The notes beneath the pieces were generated by a model. It was not told the origin of the DNA. It worked only from the letters and a program-made list of their open reading frames with translations, and did no database searches. DNA of 64,000 nt from Chersky-806 sp038252255 (GTDB lineage: Bacteria > Actinomycetota > Acidimicrobiia > IMCC26256 > JAENVU01), in assembly GCA_038252255.1 (NCBI GenBank), contig JBBSAM010000001.1, forward strand, positions 62,001-126,000. Reading direction: 5' to 3'. The position numbers and the translations under genes are program-made. Shown here one piece after another: positions 15,907-23,631 of this stretch (position 1 is its first letter; the number at the start of each line of letters is the position of its first letter).

Positions 15907-17283
15907 GTGTCCGGAACCGACCCGCTCCTCACCGCGCTCGTCGATATCGTCGGTACCGCGCACGTGCTCGTCGACGCGGATCTGCGCGCCGGGTACGAGA
16001 CGGACTGGACCGGTCGCTTTCACGGCTCCGCCCGTGCGGTGGTGCGCCCGGCCGATGGCGCGCAGGTCGCGGCCGTGCTCGCGCGCTGCAGCGAGGCGAG
16101 AGCTCCCGTTGTACCCCAGGGCGGCAACACCGGGCTGGTCGGCGGCAGCGTCCCCCGAGGCGGCGAGGTCGTGATCAGCCTCCACCGTCTGCGCGACATC
16201 ACGGTGGACGCGGCGCAGGGCGAGGCCGTCGTCGGCGCCGGCGCGGTGCTCGAGGACGTACAGCGGGCGACCCGGGCGGAAGGTTGGGAGCTCGGTGTCG
16301 ATCTCTCGTCTCGCGGCTCGTGCACGATCGGCGGGATGGTCGCGACGAACGCCGGCGGCGAGCACGTGCTGCGCTACGGCCCGATGGCCGACCAGATCAT
16401 CGGGGTCGAGGCCGCCCTGGCCGACGGGACGGTCGTCGGGCGGGTACCCGCTCTGCGCAAGGACAACACCGGCTACCACTGGCCCGGGCTGCTCGCCGGG
16501 AGCGAGGGCACGCTCGCCGTGATCACCCGGGTGCACCTCCGCCTGGTGCCCGAGCTTCCGCACCGGGTCGTGGCGCTGCTCGCGCTCGACAGCCTGGACG
16601 CGGCGCTGCGGGTCTGCGCCCGGCTCCGGCACGCCCTCGACTCTCTCGTGGCACTCGAGGTCTGCCTCGCGGACGGGATCGAGCTCGTCCGCGCGCACCT
16701 CGGGCTCCCGCCACCGTTCACGCCGCCTGCGCCGGTGGTCCTCCTCGCCGAGTGCGCGCAGCGCGACGGGAACACCGACGCGCTCGTCGATGCGATCGGC
16801 GCGCTCGTCGACGCAGCACCTGAGGTCCGGGCGTCGGCCGTTGCCGCCGACGAGCGGTCCCGCGCGCGGTTCTGGCTGTACCGCGAAGGGCACGCCGAAG
16901 CGATCAACGCCGCGGGCATCCCGCACAAGCTCGACGTCACGTTGCCGTTCGATCGACTCGTGGAGTTCGAGCCGGCCGTACGCGCCCGAGTCGAAGCGGT
17001 TGTGCCCGGGTCACGCGTCATTCTCTTCGGGCACGTCGGCGACGGGAACCTTCACGTCAACGTGCTCGGCCCACCGCCCGGCGACGGGACGGTCGACGAC
17101 GCGGTGCTGAACCTCGTGATCGAGCTCGGCGGCAGCATCAGCGCGGAGCACGGAATCGGGATCGCCAAGCGCGCCGCGCTGGCCCGTAGCCGCCCGCCGG
17201 CGGAGCTTGCGGCGATGCGCTCGCTCAAGCAGGCGCTCGATCCGCGCGACATCTTGAACCCGGGAGTGCTCTTCGCGACCTGA
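15907..17283 (+). CDS. FAD-binding oxidase/dehydrogenase, GlcD/D-2-hydroxyacid type
   Basis: 458 residues: FAD-binding type 4 (PCMH) domain with 'VVPQGGNTGLVGGSVP' (about 68-83) and 'SRGSCTIGGMVATNAGG' (about 138-154), then a FAD-oxidase C-terminal domain ending with 'GHVGDGNLHVN' and 'SAEHGIGIAKR' (about 412-422). Family enzymes oxidise D-lactate, glycolate or D-2-hydroxyglutarate to the 2-oxo acid and pass electrons to a quinone or flavoprotein. No GlcE/GlcF subunit genes are adjacent, which favours the single-chain D-2-hydroxyglutarate/D-lactate type. The -10 region is unclear (CATAGG lies just before the GTG). Confidence 0.88.
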   Translation: MSGTDPLLTALVDIVGTAHVLVDADLRAGYETDWTGRFHGSARAVVRPADGAQVAAVLARCSEARAPVVPQGGNTGLVGGSVPRGGEVVISLHRLRDITVDAAQGEAVVGAGAVLEDVQRATRAEGWELGVDLSSRGSCTIGGMVATNAGGEHVLRYGPMADQIIGVEAALADGTVVGRVPALRKDNTGYHWPGLLAGSEGTLAVITRVHLRLVPELPHRVVALLALDSLDAALRVCARLRHALDSLVALEVCLADGIELVRAHLGLPPPFTPPAPVVLLAECAQRDGNTDALVDAIGALVDAAPEVRASAVAADERSRARFWLYREGHAEAINAAGIPHKLDVTLPFDRLVEFEPAVRARVEAVVPGSRVILFGHVGDGNLHVNVLGPPPGDGTVDDAVLNLVIELGGSISAEHGIGIAKRAALARSRPPAELAAMRSLKQALDPRDILNPGVLFAT

Positions 17284-17306
17284 CCGGGCCACTACGGTCG
17301 ACCCGC

Positions 17307-18152
17307 GTGGAGCGCACCGGACGATGGATGGCGAAGCTCGACGAAGCGTGCGCCCGCCATCCTTGGCTCGCAGTCGCGGTGAAGGTGCAGCGCCGGTTCG
17401 GCGCGGAGCGCGGCGCGAACCTCGCCGCCGCGATCAGCATGCGCGGCTTCCTTGCGCTCTTTCCCGTCCTCGTGCTCATGATCGCGGTCGTCGGGTTCGT
17501 CGGCGGCAATCCGCAGACGGTCGCCAACGACATCGTGGACGCCCTCGGGCTCAGTGGCAGCGCGGCCCACACGATCACGGACGCCGTGAAGGCCGCGCAG
17601 CGCACGAAGGTGGCGTCGAGCGTGGTCGGGGTGATCGGGTTGCTCTGGACCGGCACCGGTCTCGCCGCGTCGCTGACCGCGGCGTGGAACCAGACGTGGC
17701 GCATCCCCGGTGGTGGGTTCCGCGGTCGGGCCCTCGGCTTCGTCTGGCTCCTCGGGGGGCTCGTCCTCTTCGCTCTGGCTCTGTTCATGCTCGCGCTCGT
17801 CGGTGGGAACGGCGCGCTGCCCGAGCTCGGGATCATCGGCGGCTTGGTCATCGACGCGCTGCTGTTCCTGTGGACCGCATTCGTGCTACCGACTCGCCGG
17901 ATCCCACTGCTCATCATGCTCCCGGCCGCGCTGTTCGGCGCGGTGTGCGTCGAGATCCTGAAGGTGGCCGGCGCGCTCGTGATCCCGAGCATCGTGAGTC
18001 GCTCGTCGGCGCTCTACGGAACGATCGGCACGGTGTTCGCGCTGCTCGTGTGGTTCCTCGTCCTCGGCCGCGTCGTCGTCTACGTGACGTTGATCGAGCA
18101 CGAGACCTGGCTGCACCAACAGGCGGGCGTCATGGAGCCAGCCGCTCGATGA
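17307..18152 (+). CDS. YihY/BrkB-family inner-membrane protein (paralogue 1)
   Basis: 281 residues with about six transmembrane segments and the family N terminus 'RRFGAERGANLAAAISMRGFLALFP'. Function unknown; despite old names it is not RNase BN. A second, diverged copy is at 34615-35553. GTG 17307 has TACGGT 8 bases upstream (17293-17298). Its 3' end overlaps the converging pdxH gene by 23 bases. Confidence 0.88.
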   Translation: MERTGRWMAKLDEACARHPWLAVAVKVQRRFGAERGANLAAAISMRGFLALFPVLVLMIAVVGFVGGNPQTVANDIVDALGLSGSAAHTITDAVKAAQRTKVASSVVGVIGLLWTGTGLAASLTAAWNQTWRIPGGGFRGRALGFVWLLGGLVLFALALFMLALVGGNGALPELGIIGGLVIDALLFLWTAFVLPTRRIPLLIMLPAALFGAVCVEILKVAGALVIPSIVSRSSALYGTIGTVFALLVWFLVLGRVVVYVTLIEHETWLHQQAGVMEPAAR

Positions 18153-18768
18153 TCCAGCCGGTCCCGGGACTCCGCGCGTCGAGAGAGCGCCGGTAGCGGA
18201 TGCGGTCGTGGAGGCGATCGGCCCGGTTGACCCAGAACTCGAACAGCTCGGGGGCAAGGCGGTAGCCACCCCAGAACGGTGGCCGCGGCACGTCGTCGCG
18301 CTCGTCCGCGAAGCGCGTCTCGGCGTCGTCGAACAGCGACTCCAGGAACGCGCGGTCCACGATCGGCGCGCTCTGCGGTGACGCCCAGGCAGCCACCTGA
18401 TGGCCGCGCGGCCGGCCCGCGAAGTACTCCTCGGACTCCTGGCGTTCGACCCTGGTCACCGGACCCTCGGCCCGGATCTGGCGGTCCAGCTCGGGCCAGT
18501 AGAAGAGTGCGGCCGCGTGCGGGTTCGACTCGAGCTGCTCGGCCTTCCGGCTGTCGTAGTTCGTGTAGAACACGAGGCCGCGTGCGTCGAAACCCCGCAG
18601 GAGCACGACCCGGGCAGACGGGCGGCAGTCGCGGCCCGCGGTGGCGATCGTCATCGCTGCGGCCTTGTCCCCGGTCGCGAGCCGGGCGTCGGCGTACCAG
18701 CTCGCGAACTGCAGGTACGGGTCCGGGTCGACGCTGCGTTCGTCGAAGGGTTCGGATGACGAGCTCAT
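18130..18768 (-). CDS. pdxH: Pyridoxamine/pyridoxine 5'-phosphate oxidase
   Basis: 212 residues, full-length. FMN enzyme that makes pyridoxal 5'-phosphate, the cofactor of the many aminotransferases in this window. The N-terminal 'PDPYLQFASWYADA', 'GFVFYTNYDSRKAEQLE'-like FMN site (here 'GLVFYTNYDSRKAEQLE') and the C-terminal signature 'APELFEFWVNRADRLHDR' are intact. ATG 18768 is chosen because TACCGT (18775-18780, minus strand) lies 6 bases upstream; a longer frame to 18840 runs into the divergent gene. Confidence 0.95.
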   Translation of the reverse strand: MSSSSEPFDERSVDPDPYLQFASWYADARLATGDKAAAMTIATAGRDCRPSARVVLLRGFDARGLVFYTNYDSRKAEQLESNPHAAALFYWPELDRQIRAEGPVTRVERQESEEYFAGRPRGHQVAAWASPQSAPIVDRAFLESLFDDAETRFADERDDVPRPPFWGGYRLAPELFEFWVNRADRLHDRIRYRRSLDARSPGTGWIIERLAP

Positions 18769-18791
18769 GACGGCACGGTATCCTCGCGCCG
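18769..18791. promoter_or_regulatory. 23-bp divergent promoter with overlapping -10 elements
   Basis: The whole intergenic region between the ATGs of pdxH (18768, minus) and the VOC gene (18792, plus) is 23 bases. It holds TATCCT (18779-18784, plus) and TACCGT (18775-18780, minus), which share two bases. Both starts are then leaderless, and each -35 region must lie in the other gene. Confidence 0.55.
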
Positions 18792-19322
18792 ATGAGCTTC
18801 CACCACGTTGCCATTGCCACGCGTGACCTCGACGCCACACACCGCTTCTACACGGAAGTGATGGGTTTCGAGCTCGTGAAGGTCGTCGCCGGAGAGACGC
18901 TCGAAGGCGGCTGGGCCCGTCACGCGTTCTACGACACGCACCAGGGCGGCCTCATGGCGTTCTGGGACATCCACGACTCGAACCTGGCGGACTTCAACCC
19001 GTCGATCAGCAAGGGCCTCGGGCTCCCGGCGTGGACGAACCACATCGCGTTCGACGCGCCGGACCTCGACCGGCTCGCGGAGATGCGCAACCGCTGGTTG
19101 GATCACGGCGAGAAGGTCGTCGAGATCGATCACGGCTGGTGCACGTCGATCTACATCAACGACCCGAACGGGATCATGGTCGAGTTCTGCACGACGACCG
19201 TCGACTTCACCGACACGGATCGCGCCGAGGCTGCGGCGATGCTCGTGGCCGAGAAGCCCGAGCTCGAAGACTCCCCCGCCGTCACCTTCCACGAGCCCAC
19301 GACGGAACCCGCCCCCGCGTAA
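18792..19322 (+). CDS. VOC-family (glyoxalase/extradiol dioxygenase fold) protein
   Basis: 176 residues: one vicinal-oxygen-chelate domain, 'SFHHVAIATRDLDATHRFYTEVMGFE' to 'INDPNGIMVEFCT'. Likely metal ligands are a His in 'HHVAIA', His in 'NHIAFDAPDL' and Glu in 'IMVEF'. The last 40 residues are acidic and Pro-rich. Substrate not predictable: the fold covers glyoxalases, fosfomycin-type resistance proteins and dioxygenases. Shares a 23-base divergent promoter with pdxH. Confidence 0.85.
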   Translation: MSFHHVAIATRDLDATHRFYTEVMGFELVKVVAGETLEGGWARHAFYDTHQGGLMAFWDIHDSNLADFNPSISKGLGLPAWTNHIAFDAPDLDRLAEMRNRWLDHGEKVVEIDHGWCTSIYINDPNGIMVEFCTTTVDFTDTDRAEAAAMLVAEKPELEDSPAVTFHEPTTEPAPA

Positions 19323-19324
19323 CG

Positions 19325-19371
19325 TTTTGGCGTCGTTTAGGACCCGTATAGGGGCCTAGGTGACGCCAAAA
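19325..19371. repeat. 47-bp two-tier palindrome, type 3 (copy G)
   Basis: Outer arms TTTTGGCGTC (19325-19334) and GACGCCAAAA (19362-19371); inner stem TAGGACCC (19338-19345) / GGGGCCTA (19351-19358) with one mismatch and a GTATA loop. Same size and build as types 1 and 2 but a different sequence. Lies between converging genes. Confidence 0.8.
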
Positions 19372-19377
19372 TGTGTT

Positions 19378-20580
19378 CTAGGCGATGACACCCGCGGCTC
19401 TGAGGGTGTCGAGCTCTTCGGTGCTCAGGCCGGCAAGGTCGCGCAGGACGGTGTCGGTGTGCTCGCCGAGCGCGGGGCCGACGCTGCGCACCGCGCCCGG
19501 AGTGCGCGAGAGCTTGGGCACGACCCCGGCCATCGGCACCGGGCGGTCGAAGCCCGCCGCGAGCCGCAGGACCATGTCGCGCGCGGCGAGCTGCGGGTCC
19601 ACCGCGAGGTCGGGCGCAGCATGGATGAGCCCGCACGGCACCGAATGCCGCTCGAGGATCGCCAGCAGATCGTCGGCCGGAAGCTGCGCGCTCCAGGCCG
19701 CGATCTCGGTGTCGAGCTCGATCTGGCGCGCGCCTCGCGCCTCGTGCTCGGCGTAGCGCGGGTCGGTTGCCAGCCCCGGTCGACCCATCGCGTCACACAA
19801 GCGGGCGAAGACCGCGTCGGCGTTCGCGGCGATCACGACGTCACGGTCGTCCGCGGTCGGGTATGCATTCGACGGCGCGACGCCCTTCAGCAGACCCCCG
19901 CTGCGGGTCCGCACCACACCGCCCAGCTCGTAGTCCGCCACGGTGGACTCCATGAGCGCGAAGACGGCCTCGGCGATCGCGACGTCGACCTCCTGGCCCC
20001 GGCCGCTCCGGTGCCGCTCGTTCAACGCGGTCAAGGTGCCGATCACCGCGAACAGGGCGGCCAGCGAGTCACCGAGCGAGATCCCGGTTCGCGCCGGTGG
20101 GCGGTCCGCCTCGCCGGTCGTGAAGCGGATGCCGCCGACCGCTTCACCGATCGCACCGAACCCCGGCTCGTGCGCCCGCGGCCCGGTCTGGCCGTACCCG
20201 GAAACATGCACGAGCACCACCGCGGGGTTCATGGCGGCCAGCGCGTCGTAGCCGAGACCGAAGCGTTCGAGCGTGCCCGGCTTGAAGTTCTCGAGCACGA
20301 CGTCCACGTGCGCGGCGAGCCGGCGCACCACGTCACGGCCTCGCTCGTCGCGCAGGTTCACCGCAACCGACCGCTTGTTGCGTGCGATCGACGGCCACCA
20401 GAGGCTTCGGCCGTCGTCGAGCACGCCCCACCGCCGCATCGGGTCACCCGTCCCGGGCGGCTCGACCTTCACCACGTCGGCTCCGAGATCACCGAGGAGC
20501 TGGCCCGCGAAGGGACCGGCGATGAACGAGCCCAGCTCCAGGACGCGCATGCCGTCGAGGGCCGGGTGATCGCCAGGCAT
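19378..20580 (-). CDS. CaiB/BaiF family (type III) CoA-transferase
   Basis: 400 residues. 'LDGMRVLELGSFIAGPFAGQLLGDLGADVVKVEPP' at the N terminus and 'NKRSVAVNLRDERGRDVVRRL' are the CaiB/BaiF signature; these enzymes move CoA between carboxylic acids (formyl-, crotonobetainyl/carnitine-, succinyl-CoA donors). The carnitine CaiB group is one member, of interest because of the amine oxygenases elsewhere, but nothing ties this copy to them. Start ATG 20580 ('MPGDHPAL') is preferred; ATG 20598 would place the first codons on the divergent promoter. Confidence 0.9.
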   Translation of the reverse strand: MPGDHPALDGMRVLELGSFIAGPFAGQLLGDLGADVVKVEPPGTGDPMRRWGVLDDGRSLWWPSIARNKRSVAVNLRDERGRDVVRRLAAHVDVVLENFKPGTLERFGLGYDALAAMNPAVVLVHVSGYGQTGPRAHEPGFGAIGEAVGGIRFTTGEADRPPARTGISLGDSLAALFAVIGTLTALNERHRSGRGQEVDVAIAEAVFALMESTVADYELGGVVRTRSGGLLKGVAPSNAYPTADDRDVVIAANADAVFARLCDAMGRPGLATDPRYAEHEARGARQIELDTEIAAWSAQLPADDLLAILERHSVPCGLIHAAPDLAVDPQLAARDMVLRLAAGFDRPVPMAGVVPKLSRTPGAVRSVGPALGEHTDTVLRDLAGLSTEELDTLRAAGVIA

Positions 20581-20601
20581 CGGCCGGTAGCCTGCCATGC
20601 G
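20581..20601. promoter_or_regulatory. 21-bp divergent promoter region
   Basis: TAGCCT (20588-20593) lies 8 bases before ATG 20602 on the plus strand. On the minus strand CAGGCT (20589-20594) lies 8 bases before ATG 20580. As at 18769-18791, two leaderless starts share one tiny intergenic space; the minus element is weaker. Confidence 0.4.
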
Positions 20602-21834
20602 ATGCCATCACGACCCGCAACCCGGATCGGTCACTACGACAACCCGTACCTCGTCGCCGAGTGGCACCGCGACCCGCCGGGCGACACTCGCTGCACTCCG
20701 CTCATCCTCGAAACCGCGGACCAGGCGGTCGCGCAAGGGTGGCTGTACGCGCGGGGCGGCGAGCGCACCGTCGTGGTGGTCATGCACCCCCGGGCCAACT
20801 TCTCGCACCACTACGTGACGCCCGGGTTGCTCGAATCGGGACTCGCGGTCCTGAACGTCAACAGCCGGTGGCTGAACAACGACGCGACGCTCATCCACGA
20901 GCAGGTGCTGCTCGACGTCGCGGCCGCACTCGCCTACGCGCGCCGGCACTTCGACCGGGTCGTGCTCATCGGCAACAGCGGTGGCGCCTCGCTCTTCACG
21001 TTCTACCTGCACCAGGCGCTCGCACCAGAGGGTGAGCGGCTGACCGACACGGCCGCCGGCGACCCGTTCGACCTCAACCGGTTCGAGCTGCCGACGGCCG
21101 ACGCGATGGTCTACCTGGCCGGTCACCCGGGCGAAGGGCACTTCCTCCTGCACGCCATCGACCCGTCCGTCACCGACGAGGACGATCCGCGGTCGTGCAA
21201 TCCCGCGCTCGACCTGTACGAACCGGCCAACGGATTCGTCGAACCGCCCGACCAGCCGAGATACGAGGCGGACTTCCTCGAGACCTACGGCGCGGCGCAG
21301 TACGCGCGAGTGCAACGGATCGATGATGCCGCCCGCGCCGCGGTGACACGACGGCGGGAAGCTCGGCGGCGCTGGGCCGAAACCCATGAGACCGCGGACC
21401 GGCGCGCTTCGATCGCGACGGATTTCCTGCGCGTCTACCGGACCGATGCGGACCCGCGCTGCGTGGACCTCTCGCTCGACCCGTCCGATCGGGGCTACGG
21501 CTCGCTGTGGGGCACGCGTCCCGACTGGATCAACTACGGCGCGGTCGGCTTCGGACGGGTCGTCACCCCCGAAGCCTGGCTGTCCACCTGGTCCGGGTTG
21601 TCGTCACGGGCCGAGATCTCGGACACCGGCTCCCGCATGACGCTGCCGAGCCTGCTCGTGTCGTACACGGGTGACACCTGCGTGTTCCCCTCCGACGACG
21701 AGCTGATCGCCGATTCACTGGGTACGAAGTCGCTCGACCGGGCCACGGTCGCGGCCGACCACTACGGCTTCCCCGCCGAGGCCGGGCGTGACGTCGCCAC
21801 CGGCATCGTCGCCGATTGGATCAACGCCGAGTAG
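20602..21834 (+). CDS. Alpha/beta-hydrolase-like protein of unknown substrate
   Basis: 410 residues, no precise family named. Visible: 'RTVVVVMHPRANFSHHYV' where an oxyanion-hole strand is expected, nucleophile elbow 'VLIGNSGGASL' with Ser126, acid candidate Asp358 in 'SYTGDTCVFPSD' and His387 in 'ADHYGFPAE', spaced as in alpha/beta hydrolases. A long insert (about 190-330) carries Arg-rich helices. The start is fixed by the TAGCCT element 8 bases upstream. It is divergent from the CoA-transferase, so a joint role in an acyl pathway is possible but unproven. Confidence 0.7.
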   Translation: MPSRPATRIGHYDNPYLVAEWHRDPPGDTRCTPLILETADQAVAQGWLYARGGERTVVVVMHPRANFSHHYVTPGLLESGLAVLNVNSRWLNNDATLIHEQVLLDVAAALAYARRHFDRVVLIGNSGGASLFTFYLHQALAPEGERLTDTAAGDPFDLNRFELPTADAMVYLAGHPGEGHFLLHAIDPSVTDEDDPRSCNPALDLYEPANGFVEPPDQPRYEADFLETYGAAQYARVQRIDDAARAAVTRRREARRRWAETHETADRRASIATDFLRVYRTDADPRCVDLSLDPSDRGYGSLWGTRPDWINYGAVGFGRVVTPEAWLSTWSGLSSRAEISDTGSRMTLPSLLVSYTGDTCVFPSDDELIADSLGTKSLDRATVAADHYGFPAEAGRDVATGIVADWINAE

Positions 21835-21873
21835 CCCGCCGCGGCGATGCCGAGCCGCGAATACTCCGGCTAC

Positions 21874-21879
21874 TACTGT
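21874..21879 (+). promoter_or_regulatory. Predicted -10 element TACTGT, leaderless start
   Basis: TACTGT lies 6 bases before ATG 21886, which gives a clean signal-anchor N terminus; this decides against the earlier in-frame ATG at 21847. Confidence 0.5.
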
Positions 21880-21885
21880 CCCTCG

Positions 21886-23589
21886 ATGCGCCGGAACGCG
21901 GTATTTGCTGCAATCAGCATCGTCGGCCTGCTCGTCCTCGGGTACCTGATGTTCGCGGACGGCTCCTCCTCACCCGACACTCGCGTCCGTGCCGCGTCGC
22001 ATCGATCGCGCGTCTCCACCTCGAGCTCGGCTCCGCCGACCACCACCCCACCCACGACCGTCGCGCCGGCCGCGCTCGTCGACGCTCTCCCCGCGAGCCC
22101 AACCGCCCGGTGGATCCGCGATGAGAATCGGAAGCCTGGCTCTCGTGATTGGGTGGCCGCTCCCGACCCGACTCGCTCGATCGAAGGCTTCGCCGACCAG
22201 GTCAGCGTCGAACGCGGCCAGACCGTCGGGCTGTACGTGTCGACGAAAGCGCCCACCTTCCATGTCGAGGCGTACCGCATGGGTTGGTACGGCGGGCTCG
22301 GTGGTCGACGGGTCTGGATCTCAGCCGAGGTTCCCGGCCTGGTGCAGCCGCCGGCCCAGCAGACTCCCGTCACCAACATGGTCGAAGCGCACTGGACCAG
22401 CTCACTGAGCATCGTCCCCGACCAGACCTGGCCCCCGGGCGTCTATCTCTTGAAGCTGGTCGCGTCGACGGGTGGCCAGCACGAGGTGCCACTAACGATC
22501 CGGGATGACGCGAGCCGGGCCGCCTACGTCATCCAGCAGTCGGTCACGACGTGGCAGGCGTACAACCTCTGGGGCGGCAGCAACCTCTACCAGGGCGGGA
22601 GTCGCGGCGCGCGAGCTCTGCGCTCCCGGGTGGTGTCGTTCGACCGCCCGTACGCGGGTGACGGGTCGGCCGACTTCATCGGCAACGAGCTCGGCCTCGT
22701 CACCTTCGCGGAGAAGCTGGGTCTCGACGTCACGTACTGGACCGACATCGACCTCCACGCGCATCCAGATCTCCTGATCCAGCACCGCGTCCTCCTCAGT
22801 CTCGGGCACGACGAGTACTGGTCGGGTCCGATGCGGGCAGGGGTGGAGGCAGCGCGCGACCGGGGAGTCAACCTGGTGTTCTTCGGCGCCAACGCCGTGT
22901 ACCGAAGGATCCGACTCGAGGACTCCCCGCTCGGCCCACTCCGTCATGAGGTGAACTACAAGGACGACCGGTCCGACCCGGTGCTCGCGTCGGACCCGAA
23001 GGACGCGACGGTCGACTGGCGCGCCCCACCGCTCAACCAACCCGAGAGCTCGCTCATCGGCGAGTCCTACGAGTGCAACCCGGTGAAGGCCGACATGGTC
23101 GTCTACGACGCATCGAGCTGGGTGTTCACGGGGACCGGGCTCAACGGTGGGAGCAAGATCTCGGGACTCGTCGGTCCCGAGTACGACCACTACGACTCCG
23201 GACGGGCGCACCCCGGCAACGTGGCGATCGTCGCGGACTCTCCGGTCACGTGCGGGTCGCTGCACTCCTACTCGAACGCCACGTACTACAGCGCGCCGAG
23301 CGGCGCCGGCGTCTTCGCCACCGGCACGAACTACTGGGTCAACGCGCTCGGCGGCCCGTGTCCCAGCGGGATGTGCCCGACGGGCCCGGAGGTCGCGGCG
23401 ATCACCGAGAACGTGCTGCGCGTGTTCGGCGCCGGTCCCGCTGGGCTGTCGCACCCCTCCGCCGCGAACGCCGACGCGGTCAAGGTCGCACGGGTGCGGG
23501 GCATCCCGGACTCCGTCGCTCCTCCGGCCCAGGTGCCGGCGCCCAAGCCACCCCCGGGCCGGCACAGCAGCGCCACGCTTGTTCGCTGA
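21886..23589 (+). CDS. N,N-dimethylformamidase beta-subunit-like protein, membrane-anchored
   Basis: 567 residues. An N-terminal hydrophobic anchor (about 5-22) and a Ser/Thr/Pro-rich linker put the rest outside the membrane. The body has the marks of the dimethylformamidase large-subunit family: 'VEAYRMGWYGGLGGR', 'WPPGVYLLKLVAS', 'AYNLWGGSNLYQG', 'LLSLGHDEYWSGPMR' and 'LVFFGANAVYRRIR'. The characterised enzyme is a cytoplasmic two-subunit iron amidase; here no small subunit gene is near and the protein is secreted or anchored, so the reaction may differ. Some domains of this family lie in large extracellular proteins of actinobacteria. Confidence 0.75.
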   Translation: MRRNAVFAAISIVGLLVLGYLMFADGSSSPDTRVRAASHRSRVSTSSSAPPTTTPPTTVAPAALVDALPASPTARWIRDENRKPGSRDWVAAPDPTRSIEGFADQVSVERGQTVGLYVSTKAPTFHVEAYRMGWYGGLGGRRVWISAEVPGLVQPPAQQTPVTNMVEAHWTSSLSIVPDQTWPPGVYLLKLVASTGGQHEVPLTIRDDASRAAYVIQQSVTTWQAYNLWGGSNLYQGGSRGARALRSRVVSFDRPYAGDGSADFIGNELGLVTFAEKLGLDVTYWTDIDLHAHPDLLIQHRVLLSLGHDEYWSGPMRAGVEAARDRGVNLVFFGANAVYRRIRLEDSPLGPLRHEVNYKDDRSDPVLASDPKDATVDWRAPPLNQPESSLIGESYECNPVKADMVVYDASSWVFTGTGLNGGSKISGLVGPEYDHYDSGRAHPGNVAIVADSPVTCGSLHSYSNATYYSAPSGAGVFATGTNYWVNALGGPCPSGMCPTGPEVAAITENVLRVFGAGPAGLSHPSAANADAVKVARVRGIPDSVAPPAQVPAPKPPPGRHSSATLVR

Positions 23590-23631
23590 CCGGTAGGGTG
23601 CCGACCGGGCCGTCAACTTCGAAGGAGCGCC

